Source: JBKHAJ01 sp964641125
GTDB lineage: Bacteria > Spirochaetota > Spirochaetia > SPDA01 > CAZSGZ01
Length of the DNA stretch: 64,000 bases
Reading direction: 5' to 3'
Assembly: GCA_964641125.1 (NCBI GenBank)
Contig: CAZXMO010000003.1
Coordinates: 33,265-97,264, forward strand
Part shown: positions 57,306 to 64,000 of the stretch, one piece after another
How the letters are laid out: each line of letters begins with the position of its first letter
How positions within the stretch are numbered: the first letter of the stretch is position 1
Notes under the pieces: model-generated
The model's database searches: none
Told to the model about the DNA's origin: nothing
The model's input: only the letters and a program-made list of their open reading frames with translations
Position numbers and translations under genes: made by a program

Positions 57306-57749
57306 TCATCGGCTCCGCGAGTCGACGCCTTTCCGTCTGGAGAGGGTCATTACCAGGAACATTAAGAGCGCCGAGGCGAGGCCGAGGCTTCTGAATAGCT
57401 TCTTTCGCGTGTCCTGAGATATTTCCCACCGTATGATTTTTCCTACAGCGTAGTGGTTCTTTCGGTTTTCGTAACCTTCGATGTGGATAATACCCTCATC
57501 TGGCTCGAAGTATCCTATTCGTCTGGACTCGAGGCGGATATATTCAGCCTCCGAGCGCAGGAGGTCTATCTCCGTATGAAGACGTCGGTTGGTTTCCTGT
57601 ATCTCCTCGAGATTCCGTACGAGCTTTTCGCTGTAAGCCCTGAGCTCACCCAATGCCGTGAGTCCCGATTGACCGTAAACCAGCGTAAGAAGGGAATAAA
57701 CGGCGTAGCCTATGTAGAGCGATATGATGATTCGAGACCCGGTCTTCAT
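57306..57749 (-). CDS. FtsB/DivIC-like septum-formation-initiator-type coiled-coil membrane protein
   Basis: 147 residues from the ATG at 57749. A short hydrophobic anchor (residues 5-25) is followed by a heptad-like coiled coil (EKLVRNLEEIQETNRRLHTEIDLLRSEAEYIRLESRRIGYFEPDE), the FtsB/DivIC layout used in cell division. Unusually, a second hydrophobic segment (LASALLMFLVMTL) occurs near the C-terminus. The gene is convergent with DUF1015 and divergent from the acidic-protein gene. Family assignment rests on layout as well as sequence and is moderate. Confidence 0.65.
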   Translation of the reverse strand: MKTGSRIIISLYIGYAVYSLLTLVYGQSGLTALGELRAYSEKLVRNLEEIQETNRRLHTEIDLLRSEAEYIRLESRRIGYFEPDEGIIHIEGYENRKNHYAVGKIIRWEISQDTRKKLFRSLGLASALLMFLVMTLSRRKGVDSRSR

Positions 57750-57911
57750 ACTTGTAATAACGGATAGTTCGATCATAATCTTGAGTTCCGGGGGATCCTG
57801 TATATTGTTGCGATTAATGCTAATATTGTATATAGTGAAATTATCTATAAACGCGAATACCGGTTATACCGATAATTGGGGAAGGCAGAGCATTTTTTTC
57901 AGGAGTAAGTA
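57750..57911. other. AT-rich divergent intergenic region
   Basis: This region separates the FtsB-like gene and the acidic-protein gene. It contains an AT-rich core around 57810-57860 with several TATA-like stretches (TATATAG and TATATTG type), but no clean -35/-10 pair could be assigned. CAGGAG at 57900-57905 serves the ATG at 57912. Confidence 0.5.
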
Positions 57912-60107
57912 ATGACCAACGAAATGGATAAGACACTTGGTCACAATCCAGAGCCCGATCCTAATGGTGTAGATTCGAAGTTTGCAGCCATTCCTGAAGA
58001 CCAGGACCTCGAAAAATATGGAGTGTGGGTAAAATCCGGCCCCGAAGATTATTCCGAGCCCCTCGCATCCGAGGGTGATATAGAACTCCAAGACTTAGAA
58101 GATGAGGAAAACGAACGGGTGCACCTTACCGAGGAGGAGGAAACTCTTCTCGGCGACTTGGAGCAGGATTCGGATTTCGAGGAGGAGTTCGAGGTTCCCG
58201 AAATGGACATTGATTCGGATCTGGAAGAATTGAACATCGACTCAGTTCCTGAAGAGGACGAATCCGAAGGGCCGGATGTCTTCGAAGAGGATATTTTCGA
58301 TTTAGGCGATGAGTTCGCAGGAACGGTCGAAGAACCCGGAGAAGAGATCTCGGAGCCTGAAGAAAGTGAGCTTCCCTCTTTCGAAGAGGAAGACCTTATC
58401 GAGATTCCCCTCGAGGATAAGCCTGAACTTGAAACCGAACCCTTTGATTTCGAAGAAACCGCGCTTCCCGCCACCGAGGAGGACCTCGAGGACATTGATC
58501 TCTCCGATCTCCAAACGAACGAGCCCGGTGAGGAGCTCCCTGAGCTGGAGATCGAAGATACCGAGACTTTCGAGGAGGATGAACTCGTACTCGAATCAAC
58601 CGAGGCGGAGGAAGCGGAACTCCAAGAGCACACCTCCACAAGCCGGGAAGAGCCCAGCCTCCCGGAGGACTCTTCCCGTATTCTCACTAAGATCGAGGAA
58701 GAGCTCCTCTCTATCAAGAACGAGTTATCCTCTCTCAAATCCGAGCTTTCATCCCTTAGAGTAGCCGAAGCTCCTGAAGTCCAGCACAAGCCCTCCCTCG
58801 AGTCCGAAGCTGAACCGGGATTCTTCATCGAAGATGAGGATGAAACCATCGCACTGACCGGAGACGAGCTCGATAACATCCTCAATACCGCCGAGATTAC
58901 CGAAGAAGTAGGTAAAACGACCGCTGCGCCCGATGAGGACGTCACCACCGAAGAGACCCTTACGGGGGACGAGCTCGATAATATTCTGAGTACCGCCGAT
59001 ATCACCGAAGCGGAAGCGGAGGAGTTCGAAGAGCTCGATTTGGAATCGTTTCCGGAGCTCTCTGAGCTCGAAGAGGCCGAGAAAACCGAGGAGGAGGGTT
59101 TCGAGCTCGACGAAGAGGATCTTCCCGACCTCTCCGAACCCGAATCGATCACAGAAGGTGAGGATATTATCCCCGAGTTGGGAGATGAAGAGCTGCCCGA
59201 AGAAGTCGAAGAGTCACTCGAGAGCCCCGAAACCGAACCGCGGAGAAAGGGTGAAGGGGCCGTTCACGCCATACCTGAAAACGAGCTCATCGACGAAATC
59301 GAGGTTTCCATTCCGGAGGAGGACGAGGAACCCAAGGCGGTCGAATCTCCCGAGGAGATAGAACTGACCGAGGATGAGCTCGAGGACATTCAAGTCGAGG
59401 ATGACGATGATTACGATTTTATCGCCGATCACGAGGAAGCCCTGTCGGAGGAATTCCCCGTAGCAGAAGGCGCTGAAGAAGGGGTCCTCGAAGATCTCGA
59501 CGAGTTCGACATCGATCTCGAAACCGGAGAACCGGAGCTCGTCATAGAGGAACCGGAGGAAGCTGAACCCGAAGAAGATTTTACCCTTGATATCGAAGAA
59601 CCGGAGGAAGATGAAGGGGAAATCGAGTTAGATATAGAAGACTTAGAAGAAGAGCCCCTCGAATCCGCCGAGCTGCCTGAAATAGTAACAGAAGAGGACG
59701 AGGAAACACCTATCGACCTCGACACCGAAGAGGAGCTCGATCTTTCCGAGGTGGAGATGCCCGAAGTCGAGGAACTCGATATAGAAGAGCTCGGGATCGA
59801 GGAACCCGAAGAAGCTGAACCCGAGACGGAGAAACCCGAAATAGAACAACCCGAAGTTACCCTCGAGCCGCCGGAGATCTTGGAGTCGGAACTCGAAGAC
59901 GAATTCGGCGGTGCGGAAGCGGAGTTCGAAACCGAACAGCTCGAAACCGAGATTCCCGAAGACCTCAAAGCTGAGATCAAATCCGTTTTGAGCTACATGG
60001 ATCAGCTCCTCGAATCTCTACCCGAAGAGAAAATCCGGGAGTTTGCCGAATCCGAACACTTCGACGTGTACAAGAGACTTTTCGAAGAACTAGGTCTTAA
60101 GAGCTGA
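57912..60107 (+). CDS. Very acidic, low-complexity 731-residue protein of unknown function
   Basis: More than a third of the residues are Glu or Asp, arranged in short EEPE, DLEE and ELEI repeats. A short coiled-coil-like segment (SSRILTKIEEELLSIKNELSSLKSELSSLR region) lies near residue 260. The ten-residue motif LTGDELDNIL occurs twice, at about residues 315 and 350. The final 50 residues are more ordered (LKAEIKSVLSYMDQLLESLPEEKIREFAESEHFD) and probably folded. No signal peptide or membrane segment. It is followed two bases later by the next gene. A scaffold or binding role in a spirochaete envelope or motility process is only a guess. Confidence 0.75.
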   Translation: MTNEMDKTLGHNPEPDPNGVDSKFAAIPEDQDLEKYGVWVKSGPEDYSEPLASEGDIELQDLEDEENERVHLTEEEETLLGDLEQDSDFEEEFEVPEMDIDSDLEELNIDSVPEEDESEGPDVFEEDIFDLGDEFAGTVEEPGEEISEPEESELPSFEEEDLIEIPLEDKPELETEPFDFEETALPATEEDLEDIDLSDLQTNEPGEELPELEIEDTETFEEDELVLESTEAEEAELQEHTSTSREEPSLPEDSSRILTKIEEELLSIKNELSSLKSELSSLRVAEAPEVQHKPSLESEAEPGFFIEDEDETIALTGDELDNILNTAEITEEVGKTTAAPDEDVTTEETLTGDELDNILSTADITEAEAEEFEELDLESFPELSELEEAEKTEEEGFELDEEDLPDLSEPESITEGEDIIPELGDEELPEEVEESLESPETEPRRKGEGAVHAIPENELIDEIEVSIPEEDEEPKAVESPEEIELTEDELEDIQVEDDDDYDFIADHEEALSEEFPVAEGAEEGVLEDLDEFDIDLETGEPELVIEEPEEAEPEEDFTLDIEEPEEDEGEIELDIEDLEEEPLESAELPEIVTEEDEETPIDLDTEEELDLSEVEMPEVEELDIEELGIEEPEEAEPETEKPEIEQPEVTLEPPEILESELEDEFGGAEAEFETEQLETEIPEDLKAEIKSVLSYMDQLLESLPEEKIREFAESEHFDVYKRLFEELGLKS

Positions 60108-60109
60108 CG

Positions 60110-61249
60110 ATGGGATTACTCGACAAGGCATCCGAGTTTTCAGTCCCAAAGCCTCAGGATCCAAAAACCGGCCGGGAATCATCACGCCCTTCGGGGGGGG
60201 CTAAAAAAAAAAGCGATACCTGGCTCGGTCCGACCGATATAGGAATATTCGAAAAGGGTTCCGCTGAAAGCTCCTTCGCGGATTCCGGTGTCGCCTCCGA
60301 GATCGGTGAAGGTGAATTGCACATTCCCGACGTCCACGCTCTTCTCTGGAACTCGGAAAGGATCGAAAACGATCTTCAAGCCCCCGCCGAGATCTTCGAC
60401 CTTCTACTCAGGGAGTTCGAGGCTAAGAAGGCCGCTTTGCTCGTACTCGGTTATGAGGGAAGGCACTTCGTCCCCTACTCCATCAAGGGCTATGATGAAA
60501 CTACCGAACATCGGCTGCGAATCCCTTATTCCCTTCTCTCGGAATCACCCTCCCTTTCAGGGGGACACTCCCTCGTCAGGGAAGAGGATATGGACACATT
60601 CAAGAGGTTTTTTTCCAATCGTGAGTACTCCCTTATTTCCGAGCTCCTCCTCGTACCCTTCCGCCACAGTGACGATGTAGACGCGGTTTTTTTGACCACC
60701 GATTGTCCCTTTCTTTCGAGCTCGGCCCTTCAGACCGTTGATTTCGAATCCCTTTCTCGAGATCTCGGCGAAATCATACATCACTCACGAAACACCACAT
60801 TTCAGAGGCTTACCGGAGCCGAAGTAAGGTCCCGAAGCGAACTCCTTTCCTCGGTTCAAGAGTCTCTAGAACTCGTCACCGGTGATCAAAACAGGCTTAC
60901 CTTCTTCTTAGTCTCCCTCAAGGGCTTTATTGATCTCCTCCACGGAGAGGCCGAGCTTGTTGAAACTTATCGTCTTCGGGAGGATGCAATCCGAATCGTA
61001 TCGTCGATGATGCCCGATTCGGTCAACGTCTTTAGTATCGACCGGCACGTTCTCCTCATAATCATGCCCGGGAAGTTCCACGTCAATACCGATCTTCTCG
61101 TCCACCAGATAAAGGTAGGTCTTCAGACATTGTTCAAGATTCCTCAGGGCTCTATCGATCTCTCGGAAAAATCGTTTGTCTATCCCGGCGAGGTCACAAC
61201 CTCCCAAGAGATAATAGAAAGGATTCTTAGTTACTCCGGCGCGGAATGA
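60110..61249 (+). CDS. Hypothetical protein with GAF-like and degenerate GGDEF-like regions
   Basis: 379 residues, not firmly assigned. The N-terminal 70 residues are polar and disordered, including a stretch of Lys after SGGAKKKS. Residues 90-220 have the alternation of a GAF-like sensory domain (LREFEAKKAALLVLGYEGRHFVPYSIKG). Residues 240-379 look like a nucleotide-cyclase-like fold without the catalytic GGDEF motif. It overlaps the DUF115 gene downstream by four bases (ATGA) and so belongs to the same operon as the acidic protein. No enzymatic activity is claimed. Confidence 0.6.
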   Translation: MGLLDKASEFSVPKPQDPKTGRESSRPSGGAKKKSDTWLGPTDIGIFEKGSAESSFADSGVASEIGEGELHIPDVHALLWNSERIENDLQAPAEIFDLLLREFEAKKAALLVLGYEGRHFVPYSIKGYDETTEHRLRIPYSLLSESPSLSGGHSLVREEDMDTFKRFFSNREYSLISELLLVPFRHSDDVDAVFLTTDCPFLSSSALQTVDFESLSRDLGEIIHHSRNTTFQRLTGAEVRSRSELLSSVQESLELVTGDQNRLTFFLVSLKGFIDLLHGEAELVETYRLREDAIRIVSSMMPDSVNVFSIDRHVLLIIMPGKFHVNTDLLVHQIKVGLQTLFKIPQGSIDLSEKSFVYPGEVTTSQEIIERILSYSGAE

Positions 61250-62652
61250 TTACTCTGTTTAAGGCGAAATCGGGAAAAACCTCAGCTCGCACCGAAGATA
61301 AGATAATCCACTCAAAATACGATCCCGTTCGAGAAGCCGAGCGCTTCGTCAAGGAACGACTCAATAAGCCTTCCACCTCGGTAATAATACTCGGGGCCGG
61401 ACTCGGGTATGCCTACGAAGCGGTCAAAAGACGAATCCCCGAAGTGAAGATTATCCCCGTCTCATACTCCAAAGAGCTCTACAATAATTTTTCGAAATCC
61501 TGTACGGATTCCTGCATCTATCTCCAAGACCCGTCGTCCTTCTACCGTGCTCTTTTTGATCTTCTCCTACCGTCTGACCTCGACGGACTGTCGGTCCTCG
61601 AATGGCCTGTATTAGCCGAGCTGTTTCCCGANNNNNNNNNNNNNNNNNNNNNNNNNNNNNNNNNNNNNNNNNNNNNNNNNNNNNNNNNNNNNNNNNNNNN
61701 NNNNNNNNNNNNNNNNNNNNNNNNNNNNNNNCCCGACCTCGTAATCAGCACCGATGCGGGATTTTACTCCCGATTCAATTTTCACTACCTCGGCACCGTA
61801 CCTCCCGCCGTGGCCTCACCTCTTTCGGCGATACCCATTCGTTCCTCTACCGGTTTCCGCAGAGTTTTGTTGAATCAGACGACCTTTTTCGAATCGACCT
61901 TTATCGAGGGCTCGATTCCCTATTTCTACCGGATAGGTGAAAACGGAACGGCCGCGGGGAGTGCCCTCGAAACGGCATTGGTTGCGGGATTCTCCCGGAT
62001 CATATTCGCGGGTCTAGACCTCGCCTTTTACGACATTCAGGAACACGTCAAACCCCACCCCTTCGACATCTTTCCTCTGACCGAGTCGGAGCGAACCGCT
62101 CCTCATTACCACAAGGTTTTCTCGCGGGCCTTCGAATTGAGCGACCGGTCCGAAGGAATATCGCGGGGAGCATACGCCTACACGATCTATGCATCCTGGT
62201 TCGATACTGTGGTTCCCGGGTTGAAAAGTTCGATCTGCCGCCTCGGTCCGGTTCCTTACCCGGTTCGGGGGATGGACACCGTGCCCCCAGGGGACTTTCC
62301 CGCTCTCCTGCCCGGGGGTTCCCATTCAGTCAATCTTGGTTGGAGAGACGCGGCCATGCCCTCCCTGGAAAGGCGGCGTGCAGCTGTGGAGGGAACCGTA
62401 AATTCCTGGTCGAAGATGATTACCCAGTACCATTCCTATCCCTTGGAGTCCGCCGTCGCCCTGCTTCGATCCCGGAGTCTCTTCAATAGGCTTCTCTATA
62501 CCTACGATCCTCTCCTCGTCAAGATGACGCTCAAGCATTTTGTCGTTAACGATAGAAAAACTTCCGGTAAATTCCTCGACCGCCTCGTCGAGGAAGCCGT
62601 GGAATTTTACGATTCTCTCCTGTACCGTGTCGGCATTGCGTATGGAACATGA
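61246..62652 (+). CDS. DUF115 (MptE-like) motility-associated protein, interrupted by an assembly gap
   Basis: About 468 residues with a stretch of 100 unknown bases (61632-61731) that cannot be translated, so the true length may differ; the frame is kept only because the gap was filled with a fixed number of Ns. Visible parts are VIILGAGLGYAYEAVKRRIPE near residue 46, PDLVISTDAGFYSRFNF after the gap, and FAGLDLAFYDIQEHVKPHPF, features of the DUF115 family of 6-hydroxymethylpterin pyrophosphokinase-like proteins that cluster with flagellar genes in spirochaetes. It overlaps the next gene by eleven bases. Confidence 0.75.
   Translation: MITLFKAKSGKTSARTEDKIIHSKYDPVREAERFVKERLNKPSTSVIILGAGLGYAYEAVKRRIPEVKIIPVSYSKELYNNFSKSCTDSCIYLQDPSSFYRALFDLLLPSDLDGLSVLEWPVLAELFPXXXXXXXXXXXXXXXXXXXXXXXXXXXXXXXXXXPDLVISTDAGFYSRFNFHYLGTVPPAVASPLSAIPIRSSTGFRRVLLNQTTFFESTFIEGSIPYFYRIGENGTAAGSALETALVAGFSRIIFAGLDLAFYDIQEHVKPHPFDIFPLTESERTAPHYHKVFSRAFELSDRSEGISRGAYAYTIYASWFDTVVPGLKSSICRLGPVPYPVRGMDTVPPGDFPALLPGGSHSVNLGWRDAAMPSLERRRAAVEGTVNSWSKMITQYHSYPLESAVALLRSRSLFNRLLYTYDPLLVKMTLKHFVVNDRKTSGKFLDRLVEEAVEFYDSLLYRVGIAYGT
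61632..61731. other. Assembly gap of exactly 100 Ns
   Basis: A run of 100 N characters, the conventional length for a gap of unknown size. It lies inside the first DUF115 gene. Sequence on both sides is in the same frame, but this may be chance. Confidence 0.99.
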
Positions 62653-64000
62653 AACTCTTCTCCAGCGCAACCTTCTCGCGCTCAGCCCCAAGGATGCTTT
62701 CCTCTCGTCATCTATAGCTGGAGCTGAACCTTCCGTCGTAATTAAAATGAAAACCGCTAAGAACGGAAGCCCCGTTCCCGTAGCCCACGACACGGGGAAG
62801 GCCTACCACTCCCTGGTCAATCCCGAAAGAGAGGGAATACGGATCGCGTCGAGCGCCGAAAAAAATGGGTTTCTCGTCGTCTTCGGTCTTGGGGGGGGAT
62901 ACCATATCAAACCGCTCCTGGAAAACGATAAGATCAGCTATATTCTGATAATCGAGAGGGGAATCGAGGAGATCAAGACCCTTTTATCCTCGATCGACCT
63001 CCGGGAGATCTTTCTCAATCCGAAAACCGCCCTCCTGGTGGACAAAAATCCCCGGGAAGTGGAGGATTTCTTACTCTCGACATATTTTCCCGCCGTCACC
63101 GGAGACTTGAACACTCTTCAGCTCCGATCGAGATGGGAGCGGGACCCCGACTACTACACCTCCGTCCTGGAAGCTATCCGGGACTGCATTAACACCCTCT
63201 CCGATGATTACACCGTTCAGGCCTACTTCGGTAAGAAGTGGTTTATCAATACCCTTGCGAATCTTCCCGCCGCCGAAGGGAGCTCGACCCTGCTCGATCC
63301 GGTCCGCGAAGCGGTCGTAACCGGAGCGGGGCCCTCTTTAGAGACCCAGCTCGACGAAATACGCCGGAAGCGGGACGGAGGTACTCCCATTATCGCCACC
63401 GATACTTCCCTGTCGTGTCTTCTGAAGAATGACATCATGCCGGACATCGTGATATCCATCGACTGCCAGCACGTGACCTATCATCATTTTATGGCCGGCT
63501 ATCCCGAGGGGGTACCCTTAGTACTCGACCTCGCCTCACCCCCCGGCCTTACCCGCCTTACCGATAAGCTGGTCTTCTTTACCACCGGGCATCCCTTTTC
63601 TCAGTACGTAAGCACTCATTGGCGACCCTTTCCCTACATCGACATATCCGGGGGAAATGTGAGTCATGCGGCGGTGAGCCTTGCGGACTCTCTAGGAGCC
63701 AAGAGGATTTACCTCTACGGAGTGGATTTTTCCTATCCCTCGGGAAAATCCTACGCCCGGGGGACCTATCTCTATCCCTACTTCCATTCTTTTCAGAGAA
63801 GGTGTGCACCCTTAGAGAGCAGATTTTACTCCTTCCTCCTCAGAAACGCGACAATTAAAAAGACGATTTCCGGTGATTCGATCCTCTATACCACCAAGCC
63901 GATGATCAATTACAAGAAGCGGCTCGAGGATGCCTGTTCCCGCCTGTCGGCTCAGGTTCTGCACCAGCCCGGACTGGGTGTAACCCTGGACATACCCGTC
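62642..64000 (+). CDS. Second DUF115 (MptE-like) motility-associated protein, 3' end outside the window
   Basis: Open from the ATG at 62642 to the window end without a stop, at least 453 residues. It starts MEHETLLQRNLLALS. The FLVVFGLGGGYHI strand, EAVVTGAGPSLETQLDEI, the ATDTSLSCLLKNDIMPDIVISIDC region and IYLYGVDFSYPSGKSYARGTYL are DUF115 signatures. It overlaps the first DUF115 gene by eleven bases, so the two are co-translated paralogues. In spirochaetes such proteins have been linked to flagellar filament modification or flagellin handling. The exact reaction is unknown. Confidence 0.85.
   Translation, partial: MEHETLLQRNLLALSPKDAFLSSSIAGAEPSVVIKMKTAKNGSPVPVAHDTGKAYHSLVNPEREGIRIASSAEKNGFLVVFGLGGGYHIKPLLENDKISYILIIERGIEEIKTLLSSIDLREIFLNPKTALLVDKNPREVEDFLLSTYFPAVTGDLNTLQLRSRWERDPDYYTSVLEAIRDCINTLSDDYTVQAYFGKKWFINTLANLPAAEGSSTLLDPVREAVVTGAGPSLETQLDEIRRKRDGGTPIIATDTSLSCLLKNDIMPDIVISIDCQHVTYHHFMAGYPEGVPLVLDLASPPGLTRLTDKLVFFTTGHPFSQYVSTHWRPFPYIDISGGNVSHAAVSLADSLGAKRIYLYGVDFSYPSGKSYARGTYLYPYFHSFQRRCAPLESRFYSFLLRNATIKKTISGDSILYTTKPMINYKKRLEDACSRLSAQVLHQPGLGVTLDIPV

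Noticed and set aside
58049..59152. Serine-rich 367-codon frame opposite the acidic protein
   Set aside because: Poly-serine is the expected antisense reading of Glu/Asp-rich codons.

Overview
This 64 kb window looks like a GC-rich, anaerobic spirochaete (Spirochaetota; inference). The pointers are two tandem DUF115 (MptE-like) motility-associated genes at the right end, a serine hydroxymethyltransferase with a long N-terminal extension, and selenium-dependent glycine reductase, which is also known from treponemes. A run of exactly 100 Ns at 61632-61731 shows that this is a draft scaffold. No rRNA, insertion sequence, phage or CRISPR was seen. No gene-free stretch exceeds 300 bases.

Left edge to 6.5 kb: the end of a DHHA2 pyrophosphatase and a steroid-5-alpha-reductase-like membrane protein, then a complete selenocysteine operon: DUF3343, yedF, selD, tRNA-Sec, selA, selB. 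selD itself has an in-frame UGA at codon 17, followed by a hairpin.

6.4-38.3 kb: a co-directional minus-strand array of 26 genes. Read in transcription order it holds a GntR/FCD regulator, hydantoinase/oxoprolinase-type HyuA and HyuB, an opine-type dehydrogenase, a YgeW-like carbamoyltransferase, the glycine/sarcosine/betaine reductase set (grdB with Sec, grdE, thioredoxin reductase, grdA with Sec, thioredoxin, a fused grdC-grdD), a ferredoxin with a tungsten-type aldehyde:ferredoxin oxidoreductase and a MoaD-like protein, a three-subunit xanthine-dehydrogenase-type molybdenum hydroxylase, an SsnA-like amidohydrolase, a PreA-like iron-sulfur flavoprotein, a BMP/Nup-type nucleoside ABC transporter, and a polyol dehydrogenase/FGGY kinase/DhnA-type aldolase set ending in an MFS transporter. 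Divergent from the regulator are a class III aminotransferase, a carbamate kinase and XdhC. An 18-bp palindrome overlaps the -35 box of the regulator.

The working model is inference. An imported purine, nucleoside or hydantoin-like compound is hydroxylated and deaminated, and its ring is opened by ATP-dependent HyuAB to an N-carbamoyl amino acid. The YgeW-like enzyme phosphorolyses this to carbamoyl phosphate plus an amino acid. Carbamate kinase recovers ATP from carbamoyl phosphate, and glycine or sarcosine goes through Grd to acetyl phosphate. The neighbouring Sec operon supplies the selenoproteins.

41.6-46.6 kb: a minus-strand unit with ornithine carbamoyltransferase, SDR, a MocA-like molybdenum cofactor nucleotidyltransferase and a four-part ECF transporter of unknown substrate. 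46.6-57.7 kb is mostly housekeeping: an AEC transporter, phosphohexomutase, HAD phosphatase, a probable tRNA-queuosine mannosyltransferase homologue, an RNA m5C methyltransferase, glyA, DUF1015 and an FtsB-like protein. 57.9-64 kb: a very acidic 731-residue protein, a GAF/GGDEF-like degenerate protein and two DUF115 proteins, the last running off the window.
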